A DNA stretch of 64,000 nt from Paradevosia shaoguanensis (GCF_016801025.1 NZ_CP068983.1:3774501-3838500), one strand, 5' to 3'. Counted from the first letter of the stretch, positions 1-9,343 are shown. The notes: generated by a model not told the origin, from the letters alone. Program-made: numbers and translations.

Positions 1-2
1 TT

Positions 3-35
3 GGACCGGAAATCCCGAACGGGGAAATCCGGTCC
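3..35 (-). terminator. Hairpin after the binding-protein gene
   Basis: An 8-bp outer stem (GGACCGGA / TCCGGTCC) and an inner TCCC/GGGA stem lie just past the stop of the leftward binding-protein gene at 61. The position suits a terminator, but any T-run would fall outside the window. Confidence 0.4.
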
Positions 36-60
36 GTCGTGTCGGATAGGCCTTAGCCTA

Positions 61-1797
61 TCAGCGGTTCAACCACACATTGGTCCAGTCGCCGTTGCCG
101 CCAGCCGCGAAGGGCAGGAAGTTTTCGACGTTGACGCCGTGGTAGAGCACGGTGGTCAGCGAGACCAGCGGCACGGTCGGGGCGTCGGCCATCACCATCT
201 CGTCGACCTGCTGCCAGAGCTTTTCGGATTCGGCCAGATCGGTCGTCGCCAGGGCGCGGTCGGCGACCTCGTTGGCGGCGTCGTTGTTGTAGTCCGAGAA
301 GTTGAAGGTGCCGTGGGTGCCGTTATAGGTGTACTGCGGCTGGAAGATCGAGCGCGCAGCGCCGCCCGGCCAATCCGGCGACCAGCCCGACGGCACCAGG
401 TCCCACACGCCATTGAGGGCGTTGTCGAAATTGGTGATGAGGCGAGCATAGAAGTCCGAAGCAGGGGTCGGCACGAGTTCGATGGTGAAACCGGCCTTCT
501 GCAGGCTTGCCTGCAGCACCTGGGCGATGGCCGGGTTGATGCCCAGATTGCGGAACGGCATCTTGAGCGTCAGGCCATCGGGGTAGCCGGCCTCGGCCAG
601 CAGCGCGCGGGCCTTTTCCGGATCACCGGCATTGTTGGCAGTCGGGTAGGGCGCGAATTCGTGGTTGCCCAGGATGCCCAGCGGGAAGATGCCGTTGAGC
701 GGCGAAGCGAATTCGGGGCCACCGTACTGCTGGACCACCGCGGCCTTGTCGATTGCGTAGTTGAGCGCCTGGCGGACCTTGGGATTGCGCAGCGCACCGT
801 CATTGTTGTTCGAGACGGTGTTGATCCAGATCATGCTGGATGCGCCTTCGGCTAGCGTCGAAAGCTTCTCGTCGCCTTGCATCTTGAGCATCTGCACGGT
901 CACCGGCGGCACCGGAATGTCGAACAGCATGTCGCCGTCGCCGGACTGAAGCTGTTGCATGGCGGCGTCGGCCTGTACGCCCGCGACCACCTCGATGGCG
1001 TCGACATAGGCTTTGCGCAGCGGATCGCTCTCGGCGTTCCAAGCCGGGTTGCGAACCAGGCGGACCATGGAATCGGGCACGTAGGATTCGATGGTGTAGG
1101 GCGCGGCCGAAATGAAGTTCTGGCGGTATTCCGGGCTATCGGGGAGATAGTCGAGCACTTCCACCGGAGCGGGCGAAGTGACCGGCAGGGTCAGAAGATA
1201 GATGAAGTCGTTGGCGGCCTTGGTGAGCTGGAAGACCACGGTATCGTCGGACGGGGTCTCGATGCCCTTGATGTCGCCCTGCTCGATATAGGCCTTCATC
1301 GCGTCGACCTTCGCGTCGACCTTGGAGAAGCCGGCGCAGAAATCGGCGAAGCCGACGATCATGTCCTCGAAATAGCTGGACGAGGGCGAGGGCAGGAACG
1401 GGTTGCACAGGCGCATGAAGCCGCGCTCGATGTCGGCCGAAGTGACCTGGCGCGGGCCGCCCGGCGCATTCCAGTTGACGCCCTGACGCAGCTTGAACGT
1501 GTAGGTGAGGCCGTCATTGGTGGCCGTCGGCACGCTCTCGGCAAGGTCGGCCTGCGGCGCGATCTGCTGCTGCGGATCGTCGGACGCGGCGAAGCTGATG
1601 AGCTGGCGGGTCACGGCGCGGAAGAAGCTGCCGGTGACGGCGGTAGCCGGCGGAACGGTGTCGAACCGGTCCACCTCTGCCGTGCCCAGGACACGCAGGG
1701 TGCCTCCGGTTTTGGCTTCCTGCGCCTGGAGCGCGGTCGAGCCCATGAGCGCCAGCGACAAGAGCCCCATAATGGTGGCAGATGCGCGAAGTTTCAT
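61..1797 (-). CDS. ABC transporter periplasmic peptide-binding protein (SBP family 5)
   Basis: 578 aa. The first 25 or so residues form a signal peptide with a basic start, a hydrophobic core and a likely cleavage after ALQA, so the protein should be exported to the periplasm. The rest reads as a family 5 oligopeptide/dipeptide binding protein: TGGTLRVLG near the start, the FKLRQGVNW motif, and the typical closing region with a trailing WLNR. It would capture short peptides or related solutes for an ABC importer. No permease or ATPase gene is visible; they may lie beyond the left edge. The gene is divergent from the amidohydrolase operon, and the region between them carries two TGATCA palindromes, so shared control by the nearby GntR protein is likely. 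Confidence 0.9.
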   Translation of the reverse strand: MKLRASATIMGLLSLALMGSTALQAQEAKTGGTLRVLGTAEVDRFDTVPPATAVTGSFFRAVTRQLISFAASDDPQQQIAPQADLAESVPTATNDGLTYTFKLRQGVNWNAPGGPRQVTSADIERGFMRLCNPFLPSPSSSYFEDMIVGFADFCAGFSKVDAKVDAMKAYIEQGDIKGIETPSDDTVVFQLTKAANDFIYLLTLPVTSPAPVEVLDYLPDSPEYRQNFISAAPYTIESYVPDSMVRLVRNPAWNAESDPLRKAYVDAIEVVAGVQADAAMQQLQSGDGDMLFDIPVPPVTVQMLKMQGDEKLSTLAEGASSMIWINTVSNNNDGALRNPKVRQALNYAIDKAAVVQQYGGPEFASPLNGIFPLGILGNHEFAPYPTANNAGDPEKARALLAEAGYPDGLTLKMPFRNLGINPAIAQVLQASLQKAGFTIELVPTPASDFYARLITNFDNALNGVWDLVPSGWSPDWPGGAARSIFQPQYTYNGTHGTFNFSDYNNDAANEVADRALATTDLAESEKLWQQVDEMVMADAPTVPLVSLTTVLYHGVNVENFLPFAAGGNGDWTNVWLNR

Positions 1798-1901
1798 TTG
1801 GTCAGATCCCTTTCCGCTTGTGCGGCTGTTCCCTCAGAAGATTTCTTACCTCCCGGACCCGGGTGTTCTACCCCTCGGTGCGTCCGGGAAGACGATGAGC
1901 A

Positions 1902-1910
1902 TTTGATCAA
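1902..1910. promoter_or_regulatory. Putative GntR operator 1 (TTTGATCAA)
   Basis: A TTTGATCAA palindrome lies about 105 bp upstream of the binding-protein start, in the divergent promoter region 1798-2179. The same core recurs at 2075 and 5845, all beside genes of this cluster. Assignment to the GntR protein at 5049-5774 is inference. Confidence 0.45.
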
Positions 1911-2074
1911 GCGTGTGAAACTTTAGAAGCGGCTCCGGCTTTCTGTCAACGCTCTATGACGGTAATGCCCAAAATCCGCTGATCTCCGGTCCTTTCAGGT
2001 TTGCCGGGCCTTTCCGGGCGATGCCCCGTCGCACCCGGCGAGCGGGAAGGAGCTATCTACAGGATCAACGATTT

Positions 2075-2084
2075 TTTGATCAAA
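2075..2084. promoter_or_regulatory. Putative GntR operator 2 (TTTGATCAAA)
   Basis: A perfect 10-bp palindrome lies 95 bp before the amidohydrolase start. Together with the site at 1902 it brackets the divergent promoter region of 382 bp, which holds no gene. Confidence 0.5.
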
Positions 2085-2179
2085 CGACTTTACACGCTTC
2101 GTTTGCCTCGCCTAAACATTGGGCATCGAAGACGGTTTTGAGGCCGTCGAAACACCCATTCATATCCAGGGGCAGAACC

Positions 2180-3424
2180 ATGGCAGCAGTCCTTTTCTCC
2201 AACGCCACCGTTTTCGACGGAGTGAGCGAGGAGGCTGTGCCGGGCATGAACGTGCTGGTCGTCGATGGCCGCATTGCAGAAGTCTCGGAGCACCCGATCT
2301 CGTCCAAGGGCGCCGTGGAATACGACCTGGACGGCCGCATGCTGCTGCCGGGCCTCATCGATGCCCATGCCCATGTGTTCGCGATCAACCTCGTCGAAGA
2401 GCGCAACCGCAATATCGCGCTCACCGAAATGACCGCCCGCGCCGTGCCGCGCATCCGCAAGATGCTCGATCGCGGCTTTACCGGCATCCGCGACGTGGCC
2501 GGTGGCGATGTGGGCATCCGCAACGCCATCGCCCAAGGTTACATTCCGGGCCCGCGCCTTTTCGTTGGCGGCCCGGCGCTCAGCCAGATCGGCGGCCACG
2601 GTGACCACCGCAGCCTCACCGACGACCGGCTCGACATCGACGTCAATGCGAGCGCCTTCACCTTCACCTGCCGCATCGTCGATGGTGTCGAGAACATCCG
2701 TAGCGTCGTGCGCAACGAGCTGCGCAAGGGCGCCGACCACATCAAGGTGCTGGCTTCCGGCGGCGTCGGCTCGCCCGCCGACGCCATCGAGGCGCTGCAA
2801 TTCACCGAGGACGAGATTCGCGTCGTCGTGCAGGAAGCGGCCGTGCGCGGCAAGTATGTCTGCGCCCATGCCTATGAGAGCGCGGCCATCGCCCACTCGA
2901 TCCGCGCCGGCGTCCGCACCATCGAGCACGCCAACCTCATCAATGCCCAAACCGCCGCCATGGTCGCGGCCGCCGATGCCTATGTGGTGCCGACCCTCGT
3001 CGCCTACGAAGTGACGGCGCAGCACGGCGAGCAGCTTGGCCTGTCGCCCTACGTCATGGAAAAGCTCAACATGGTCAACGATGCCGGCATCGCCATGCTG
3101 GGCCTCTGCACCGATGCCGGCGTCAAACTCGGCTTCGGCACCGACCTCATGGGCGAGATGGAATTCGCGCAATTGCAGGAATTCACCATCCGCGGCCGCG
3201 TGCAGCGTCCGGTGGACGTCATCCGCTCGGCCACCTCGGTCAATGCCGAGATCGTGCAGATGGCCGGTGAACTCGGCGTCATCGCGCCGGGCGCCATCGC
3301 CGACATCATTGTGGTCGACGGCGACCCGCTCAAGGACATCGCCATCCTCGCCGAGCCCGAGAAGAACCTGCGCCTCATCATGAAGGATGGCGCGATCTAC
3401 AAGACCGACCTGGCTGCGAAATAA
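2180..3424 (+). CDS. Metal-dependent amidohydrolase, prolidase/imidazolonepropionase type
   Basis: 414 aa from ATG 2180; a longer open frame starts at 2021, but the family begins with the short beta-strand segment AAVLFSNATVFDG. Metal-site residues are visible: HxH at H63/H65 (DAHAH), a candidate carbamylated lysine K189 (HIKVLASGG), H230, H250 (TIEHANL) and D322 (GFGTD). Such enzymes hydrolyse cyclic amides, or the peptide bond of Xaa-Pro and Xaa-Arg dipeptides, and are cytoplasmic. It starts a rightward operon with a RidA-like protein and an aminotransferase, next to a peptide-binding protein. A role in breaking down an imported peptide or amidated amino acid fits, but the exact substrate cannot be read. 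Confidence 0.88.
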   Translation: MAAVLFSNATVFDGVSEEAVPGMNVLVVDGRIAEVSEHPISSKGAVEYDLDGRMLLPGLIDAHAHVFAINLVEERNRNIALTEMTARAVPRIRKMLDRGFTGIRDVAGGDVGIRNAIAQGYIPGPRLFVGGPALSQIGGHGDHRSLTDDRLDIDVNASAFTFTCRIVDGVENIRSVVRNELRKGADHIKVLASGGVGSPADAIEALQFTEDEIRVVVQEAAVRGKYVCAHAYESAAIAHSIRAGVRTIEHANLINAQTAAMVAAADAYVVPTLVAYEVTAQHGEQLGLSPYVMEKLNMVNDAGIAMLGLCTDAGVKLGFGTDLMGEMEFAQLQEFTIRGRVQRPVDVIRSATSVNAEIVQMAGELGVIAPGAIADIIVVDGDPLKDIAILAEPEKNLRLIMKDGAIYKTDLAAK

Positions 3425-3443
3425 GCGGCGAAAGAGACCAGAC

Positions 3444-3827
3444 ATGACGCGGCGTTCTATGTATTCGGGGTCCCGCTTCGAGGAATTGGCCGGCTATGCC
3501 CGTGCCGTCGTCGATGGCGATTTCATCTTCATTTCCGGCACGTCGGGCGGCGATCCCAAGACTGGGGCGTTTCCCGAGAGTGCCGAAGAGCAGGCGCGCA
3601 ACGCGCTGACGGTGATCGGCAACACGCTGGCCGGGGCCGATGCCGGCTTCGAGCACGTGGTCTCGGTGCGCGTCTATCTCGCCGACCGCGCCGACGTGAT
3701 GGCGGTCTCCAAACTCCTCGGCGCGACCTTCGCCGATCCTCGGCCGACCAACACCACGATCATCTGCGGCTTCCCGGTCGAAGAGATCAAGGTCGAGCTC
3801 GAAATGGTCGCCCTCAGGCGGCGCTGA
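3444..3827 (+). CDS. RidA family protein (reactive enamine/imine deaminase-like)
   Basis: 127 aa from ATG 3444, 19 bp after the amidohydrolase stop; a longer frame from 3387 overlaps that gene and is not needed. The pattern FISGTSGGDPKTG, a central RVYLADRADVMAV and a closing VEIKVELEMVAL fits the RidA/YjgF fold, which hydrolyses 2-iminoacids released by PLP enzymes and amino-acid oxidases. The aminotransferase directly downstream and the FAD oxidoreductase at 5900 would both make such intermediates, so the context supports this role. Which subfamily it belongs to is not certain. Confidence 0.85.
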   Translation: MTRRSMYSGSRFEELAGYARAVVDGDFIFISGTSGGDPKTGAFPESAEEQARNALTVIGNTLAGADAGFEHVVSVRVYLADRADVMAVSKLLGATFADPRPTNTTIICGFPVEEIKVELEMVALRRR

Positions 3828-3870
3828 GCTTTAGCCAGCGCCCCTGCCAGAACGAACACAGGACGTCACT

Positions 3871-5043
3871 ATGCGACGCGTCGCCAAGCGAATTTCGGAA
3901 ACTCCGGCCAAAAGTTTCGGCATGTATGAACGCGCCGCCCGCGCGGAAGCGGCCGGCTTGCAGCCGATCCGCATGGAGTTCGGCCGGCCGTTCGCCGATA
4001 CGCCCGAGCACATCAAGCAGGCTGCCATCGACGCCATCCGGGCAGGGCACGTGCACTATTCCGACCCGGCCGGGCTGCCGGAACTGCGCGAAGCTGCGGC
4101 AGCGAAGCTGCGCGAGCGCAACCGCCTGCCGGGCGTGACCGCCGACGATATCCTCGTGACCAACGGCATGTCCCATGCCGCCTTCATCACCTTCATGGCG
4201 CTGCTCGATCCCGACGACGAAGTGATCCTGCTCGCGCCCTATTACCCCCAGCATCTGGGCAAGATCGAGCTGACGGGCGGCAGGCCCGTGGTTGTCGATC
4301 TCGACGCCGCCAACGGCTATCGCATCGATAACGCTGCCATTGCCGCCGCGATCACGCCGCGCACGCGCGCCATTCTGCTGGTCAACCCGGCCAATCCGAC
4401 CGGCCGCGTCTACACAGAAGCGGAACTGCGCGGCCTGGCCGACCTCGCCATTGCCCACGATCTCGTGGTCGTCTCGGACGAGATCTATGAAGACGTGATC
4501 TTCGACGGCCTGCCGCATGTCAGCATCGGCGCGCTGGAGAACATGGCAGACCGCACGGTCTCGATGTACGCCTTCACCAAGTCGCACGCCATGGATGGCT
4601 GGCGCATCGGCTACCTCGCCGCGCCGAAATGGCTGCTGCCGGCGCTGATGAAGGTCTCGACCAACGACATCACGCACGTCAACACCTTCATCCAATATGG
4701 CGCCAAGGCCGCCATCGAAGGGCCGCAGGAAGTGCTCGACCATCTGCTGGCTGAAGACCGCGAAAAGCGCGATTTCACCGTTGCCAGCCTCAACCAGATG
4801 CCCGGCGTCCGCTGCGCCTCGCCGCAGGCTACGACCTTCGCTTTCCCCGATGTGTCGGCGCTCGGCATACCGTCCCAGGAACTGGCCGAAATGATCCTCG
4901 ACAAGGCCGGCGTTGCGGTGGAGGCCGGGCGCTTCCATGGCGAGGCCGGCGAGGGGCATCTGCGCATCAGCTTCGGCTCGGTGTCGATGCCGGAGCTGGA
5001 AAACGCCATGCAGCGGCTTGCCCGCTTCTTCAATGCCCTATGA
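3871..5043 (+). CDS. PLP-dependent aminotransferase, class I/II
   Basis: 390 aa. Fold-type I hallmarks are present: N175 in the VNPANPTG motif, D203 and Y206 in VSDEIYED, the Schiff-base lysine K237 in AFTKSHAMDGWRIGY, and a C-terminal arginine in HLRISFGS. The YYPQH and YSDPAGLPELR segments are like aspartate or broad-specificity aminotransferases. It is the third gene of the amidohydrolase-RidA operon, 43 bp after the RidA gene, and ends 5 bp before the convergent GntR gene. It probably deaminates the amino acid freed by the upstream hydrolase; the substrate is not known. Confidence 0.9.
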   Translation: MRRVAKRISETPAKSFGMYERAARAEAAGLQPIRMEFGRPFADTPEHIKQAAIDAIRAGHVHYSDPAGLPELREAAAAKLRERNRLPGVTADDILVTNGMSHAAFITFMALLDPDDEVILLAPYYPQHLGKIELTGGRPVVVDLDAANGYRIDNAAIAAAITPRTRAILLVNPANPTGRVYTEAELRGLADLAIAHDLVVVSDEIYEDVIFDGLPHVSIGALENMADRTVSMYAFTKSHAMDGWRIGYLAAPKWLLPALMKVSTNDITHVNTFIQYGAKAAIEGPQEVLDHLLAEDREKRDFTVASLNQMPGVRCASPQATTFAFPDVSALGIPSQELAEMILDKAGVAVEAGRFHGEAGEGHLRISFGSVSMPELENAMQRLARFFNAL

Positions 5044-5048
5044 GCGGC

Positions 5049-5774
5049 TCACGCTTCCTGGCCGGGTACGCAGAGCGGCACCAGCAGCGCCTGGGTCTCG
5101 CGGATATCGGCCTTGATCTGCTCCACCGCCTCGGTCGCGTCGCCTTCCTTGAGCGCCGCGATGAGCTTTTGGTGATGGTCCCCGTAAACCTCGAACTTCC
5201 CGGCCGCCAGTTCGGGCTCGAGGTGGTTGGTCAGCATGCGCAGATAGGGGCCGAAACGCAGCCAGAGCGTATCGATGAGCTGCAGCAGGACGGGCGAGTT
5301 CGCCGTCTCGTAGATCATGAAGTGGAAGTCGCGGTTCTTGGCCAGCATAAGCTGGATATCCTGATCGCGACCGGCATCAAGGTGATCTTCGGCCAGGTTC
5401 TCGATGGCGCGGATGATGCGCGGCGTCATGTTGCCGACCGCCTGCGCCGTCGCCGCCGTTTCCACGATCACGCGGGCATTGCACAGGTCATCCAGCCGCT
5501 CGCGCGACACGGCAGGCACATAGGCCGAGCCATTGGACGCGGTTTCGAGCGCATTCTCGGCCACCAGCCGCCGCAACGCCTCGCGCACCGGCATATGGCT
5601 GGTGCGGAAGAGGGTGGAGAGCGAGGAAATGGTCAGCATCTGGCCGGGCTTGAAGCGGCCGGTCATCAGCGCGTGGCTCAGCCGCTGATAGACGACTTCC
5701 TGCACCGTCCGGCGCTTGGAGACCGGTTCCAGCCCCGTTTCGTCCAGCCCGCTCGCCTTGCGTGGTGCCGTCAT
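5049..5774 (-). CDS. GntR-family transcriptional regulator (FCD subfamily)
   Basis: 241 aa. Residues 25-95 form the GntR winged helix: VYQRLSHALMTGRFKPGQMLTI, then SHMPVREALRRLVAEN. The C-terminal 130 or so residues are the helical FCD ligand-binding domain, with the typical NRDFHF stretch. FCD regulators bind small carboxylates or amino acids and usually repress neighbouring catabolic genes. It is convergent with the aminotransferase and divergent from the FAD oxidoreductase at 5900; a TGATCA-type palindrome lies between its start and that gene. It is the likely controller of the whole 0-9.3 kb cluster. Confidence 0.9.
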   Translation of the reverse strand: MTAPRKASGLDETGLEPVSKRRTVQEVVYQRLSHALMTGRFKPGQMLTISSLSTLFRTSHMPVREALRRLVAENALETASNGSAYVPAVSRERLDDLCNARVIVETAATAQAVGNMTPRIIRAIENLAEDHLDAGRDQDIQLMLAKNRDFHFMIYETANSPVLLQLIDTLWLRFGPYLRMLTNHLEPELAAGKFEVYGDHHQKLIAALKEGDATEAVEQIKADIRETQALLVPLCVPGQEA

Positions 5775-5843
5775 CGCTGGGCCTCTTTCCGTCGCATCTT
5801 GCTCATGCCGCCGCTTCTACTCTCTCAGTGGCGATTTGAGCAA

Positions 5844-5858
5844 ATGATCAATTATCAT
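5844..5858. promoter_or_regulatory. Putative GntR operator 3 (ATGAT-N5-ATCAT)
   Basis: A 15-bp inverted repeat containing TGATCA lies in the gap between the divergent GntR gene and the FAD oxidoreductase. It shares the TGATCA core with the sites at 1902 and 2075. Binding by the adjacent GntR is inferred from position. Confidence 0.45.
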
Positions 5859-5899
5859 TCCTTTCGAATTACCTACGACTATCCTTGGAGCAAGCGGCA

Positions 5900-7207
5900 A
5901 TGAGCGCGAAAGCGGAAGCAGAAAAGACGCTGTGGTGGGCAACGGCCAACCCCGCGCCCAAAACCGCGCCGCTGGCGCAGGACATGTCCGTCGATGTCGC
6001 CGTGATCGGCGGTGGCTTCACCGGCCTCACCGCTGCCTGGCATCTCGCGCGGCGCGGCGTGCGCGTCATGGTGCTTGAGGCTTCGGCCCTCGGCATGGAA
6101 GCGAGCGGGCTCAACGCCGGCTTCGTCGTCCCCAATTTCGCCAAGGCGCCGCCTGCCGCCGTCGTCGCTAGGTTCGGGCAGGAGCGCGGCGAGCGCCTGC
6201 TGAACATGATCGGGCAGGGCGCCGACCGCGTCTTCCAGACGATTCGCGACAACGGCATTTCCTGCGACGCAGAGCAGAACGGCTGGATGCACGTCGCCCA
6301 TTCCCATGAGGCCCTTGGCCGCTTGGCCGGTCAGGCGGAAGCCTGGCAGAAACTCGGCCGGCCGGTTCGCATGCTGGGCGCCGCCGAAGCCAAGCGCCGC
6401 ACGGGCCTCCGCCTCTGTGCTGGCGCCCTGATCGATGAGAGCGGCGGCATGCTGCATCCGCTCAACTATCTCTATGGGCTAGCCGAACTGGTGCAGGCTG
6501 CGGGCGGCGTCGTTCACACGCATAGCCCGGCCGAACGGCTGGAAGCGGCTGGTTCCGGCTGGAAGATCGCTGTCGGCGGCCACACCGTCACGGCGGGCAA
6601 GGTGCTGATGTGCACCCATGCCGGCGGACGCGGCGCGGCGCGGCCGCTTTCGCGCGTCAGCGTGCCGCTTTTCGTCTATCAGATCGCCACCGAGCCGCTG
6701 CCGCAGGATGTGGTGGCGCACTTCTCGCCGCAGCGCAATCCGATCGCCGATACCCGCGCCAACCTCTTCACTTACCGCCTCGATCGCGACAATCGCCTCA
6801 TCAGCGGCGCCATGGCCATGATCCCGTTCGGTGCGCATCAGCGCATGGGCCGCATGGTGGTCGAACGCCTCGCCGAGGAGCTTGACCTGCCCAAGGTGCC
6901 GAAGGTCGATTTCGTCTGGCGCGGCAAGGCTGCCATGGCCCCCGATTTCCTGCCGCATCTTTATCAGATGCAACCGGGCGTCATCGGCGGCGTCGGCTGC
7001 AACGGTCGCGGCGTGGCGCTCACGGCCATGATGGGTGAAGTGCTGGCCGATGCTGCGTGCGGCACGCCGCTGGCAGACCTGCCGATCCCCAGCGGTCCGC
7101 TGCGCTCCATTCCGTTCCACGGCCTGGTGCCGATTGTTTCTTCCCTGGCGATCGGGCAGGCGCGGTTTGCCGACCGCAAGCTGGCCGGCCGCACGCAGGC
7201 CGATTGA
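5900..7207 (+). CDS. FAD-dependent oxidoreductase (DadA/DAO family)
   Basis: 435 aa from ATG 5900. The dinucleotide-binding motif is clear at residues 34-46 (VAVIGGGFTGLTAA), followed by the acidic end of strand 2 (VMVLEAS). The ASGLNAGFVVPNF segment is typical of DAO-type amine or amino-acid oxidoreductases, and a second FAD contact appears near the C-terminus (GGVGCNGRGVALTAMMGEVLAD). It should oxidise an amine or amino acid with FAD in the cytoplasm. It lies 5 bp before the S9 peptidase gene, so the two are cotranscribed. The imine it would release is a plausible RidA substrate. Confidence 0.88.
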   Translation: MSAKAEAEKTLWWATANPAPKTAPLAQDMSVDVAVIGGGFTGLTAAWHLARRGVRVMVLEASALGMEASGLNAGFVVPNFAKAPPAAVVARFGQERGERLLNMIGQGADRVFQTIRDNGISCDAEQNGWMHVAHSHEALGRLAGQAEAWQKLGRPVRMLGAAEAKRRTGLRLCAGALIDESGGMLHPLNYLYGLAELVQAAGGVVHTHSPAERLEAAGSGWKIAVGGHTVTAGKVLMCTHAGGRGAARPLSRVSVPLFVYQIATEPLPQDVVAHFSPQRNPIADTRANLFTYRLDRDNRLISGAMAMIPFGAHQRMGRMVVERLAEELDLPKVPKVDFVWRGKAAMAPDFLPHLYQMQPGVIGGVGCNGRGVALTAMMGEVLADAACGTPLADLPIPSGPLRSIPFHGLVPIVSSLAIGQARFADRKLAGRTQAD

Positions 7208-7212
7208 TAGAT

Positions 7213-9300
7213 ATGAGCGAGCCAAAGATGACATCCACGAACACTTCGCCCGACGCCCTCACGCTCGAAATGATCTATACCGAGCCCAGCATCATCGGTA
7301 CGCGGCCGATGGCCATGACCTGGTCGCCCGATGGCAGCCAGCTGGCTTTCCTCTGGAACGATGCCGGCCACACCTTCCGCGATATCTGGGTCTGGGACCG
7401 TGCCAGCGGAGCGACCAGCAGGCGCACCAATCTCGGCGCAGGGCAGGTTAGCGGCGAACCCAAGGGGATCACGGAACTGGCCTGGCTCGCGGGTGGTCGA
7501 CTGGCCTTCGCGCTTGATGGCGAGATTTTGGTTGCCGCAGCCGATGGTGCGGTGACCCCGTTCGCAACCGGCGCCCATGGCGTCAGTGCTTTGGCGGCGT
7601 CCCCGGATGGCAGAAAGCTCGCCTTCATCGCCGGCGGGGCGCTGTTGCAGGTCGGCGAAACCGGCAGCACGCCGACCCGTCTTGTCGGTTCCTCTGCCTT
7701 CGTCACCGTCGAGAGCTTCCAATGGGCGGCGGCGGGTGACCGCATCGTCTTCGTCGAGGCAGACGACACCAATACCCGCAAGATCGAGATCGCCTACGAC
7801 GCGCGCGGCGAGGCGCGCCGCGATCGCTTCACGCGCTCTTTCCCCGGCGACCTCATCACCCGCCGCCGCGTCGGGATCGTCTCCGCCGCTGGCGGCGAGG
7901 CACTGTGGTTCGATCGTCCCGACGCCGAAGACGCCATCTGGGACTACGGCATTTCGCGCGACGGCAGCACCGTCTTCATCGACAGCAGCGACCTCTCGAT
8001 CAAGAACCACACTGTCTTCACCTTCGACACCCGCTCGGCCGGGCGCACGGTCTTCTACGCGTTCCATGACCCGATCAAGATCCGCCCTGATTGGCAGGTT
8101 GCTTTCGCTCCCGACGATAAAGGCTTGCTTTTGCTCACGGATCGGGATGGCTTCAACCATCTCTACCTGATCCCTGAAGCCGGTGCCGAGCCCGAGGCGA
8201 TCACGGAAGGAGAGTGGGAGATCGCCAATTTCGCGCACGATCGCGCCAATGGCGAAATCTACTTCACCGCCAATATCGCCCATCCCGCCCAGCGGCATGT
8301 CTATAAGGTCGCCCTCGACGGCGGCGACGTCACGCAGATCACGCAGGCGGCGGGCATCCACGTGCCCGCTTATGCACCCGGCTTCGACTTGCTGGCCGAT
8401 ATCTTCAGCGACGACATGACCCCGGCCGAAATCTTCGTGCAGCCTTTGGTCGAGGATGCCGAGCCCAGGCAGATCACCAGCTCGCCGCTTCCGGCCTTCG
8501 CCAAGCGGCGCTGGGCGGAAGTGCGCTACGTGCCGTTCAAGAGCAGCGTCGATGGCGCCGAGCTCATGGCGCGCGTCATGGTTCCGCACGGGTTCGAGCC
8601 TCATGGCGGGCACCCGATGATCGTGGGTTCGGTCTATTCGGATGGCCTGCTCAACCAATGGGGCGGTCGCGCCGCGCATCCGAGCTGGGGCATCGACCAA
8701 TATCTGGTGTCGCGCGGCTTCGTGGTGGTCAGCCCCGAAATCCGCGGCAGCTTCGGGCATGGCCGGGAATGGAACCGGCCGATGCTGCACAGCTACGGCA
8801 CGCAGGACATCGAGGACATCGCCGATTGCGTCAAGACGCTGACCGGCCTCGGCTATGCCGACCCCAAGCGCGTTGGCATCTGGGGTTCGAGCTATGGCGG
8901 TCTCATGACCCTGATGTCACTGTTCAAGAAGCCGGGCTTCTACGCCGCAGGCGTCGCCGGGGCGCCGGCCACCAATGTCTGGCACGCCTATCCCGAGCAG
9001 GAATGGATCATGGGGCCGACCCACGGCGCCGATTATCCGCAGCGCTACAAGGACCAGTCGGCTCTGTTCCACACCGCCGGCCTCGAAGACGCGCTGATGA
9101 TCATCCACGGCACGCGTGACGAAGTGGTGCTCTATGCGGACACCATGGCCGTGGTCGAGCGCCTTACCGCCCAGCGCAAATGGTTCGAACTGGTCACGCT
9201 GCCCGGTACCGGCCATGCCTGGGCCAACCAGGACCGCACGCTGACCCGCTTCGCCTATGGCAAACTGGCGCGCTTCTTCGAGCGGGAACTGAAGGGCTAG
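7213..9300 (+). CDS. S9 family peptidase (prolyl oligopeptidase / dipeptidyl peptidase type)
   Basis: 695 aa from ATG 7213, only 5 bp after the oxidoreductase stop. The first 420 or so residues read as a beta-propeller with repeated strand-turn units such as WSPDGSQLAF, ASPDGRKLAF and FAPDDKGLLLL. The last 260 residues are an alpha/beta hydrolase with S560 in WGSSYGG, D636 in HGTRDEV and H668 in GTGHAW as catalytic triad. No signal peptide is evident, so it probably acts in the cytoplasm on imported peptides. It closes the rightward operon and is followed by a strong terminator. Confidence 0.92.
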   Translation: MSEPKMTSTNTSPDALTLEMIYTEPSIIGTRPMAMTWSPDGSQLAFLWNDAGHTFRDIWVWDRASGATSRRTNLGAGQVSGEPKGITELAWLAGGRLAFALDGEILVAAADGAVTPFATGAHGVSALAASPDGRKLAFIAGGALLQVGETGSTPTRLVGSSAFVTVESFQWAAAGDRIVFVEADDTNTRKIEIAYDARGEARRDRFTRSFPGDLITRRRVGIVSAAGGEALWFDRPDAEDAIWDYGISRDGSTVFIDSSDLSIKNHTVFTFDTRSAGRTVFYAFHDPIKIRPDWQVAFAPDDKGLLLLTDRDGFNHLYLIPEAGAEPEAITEGEWEIANFAHDRANGEIYFTANIAHPAQRHVYKVALDGGDVTQITQAAGIHVPAYAPGFDLLADIFSDDMTPAEIFVQPLVEDAEPRQITSSPLPAFAKRRWAEVRYVPFKSSVDGAELMARVMVPHGFEPHGGHPMIVGSVYSDGLLNQWGGRAAHPSWGIDQYLVSRGFVVVSPEIRGSFGHGREWNRPMLHSYGTQDIEDIADCVKTLTGLGYADPKRVGIWGSSYGGLMTLMSLFKKPGFYAAGVAGAPATNVWHAYPEQEWIMGPTHGADYPQRYKDQSALFHTAGLEDALMIIHGTRDEVVLYADTMAVVERLTAQRKWFELVTLPGTGHAWANQDRTLTRFAYGKLARFFERELKG

Positions 9301-9314
9301 TCCCTCTAGATCCG

Positions 9315-9343
9315 CTGCCACGGCCCTCGGCCGTGGCAGTTTT
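9315..9343 (+). terminator. Rho-independent terminator after the S9 peptidase
   Basis: A CTGCCACGGC / GCCGTGGCAG stem with a short loop is followed by TTTT, 15 bp after the peptidase stop. Confidence 0.8.

Noticed and set aside
6964-8790. 608-aa open frame opposite the S9 peptidase
   Set aside because: High-GC antisense frame; the sense strand encodes a peptidase with a complete catalytic triad.
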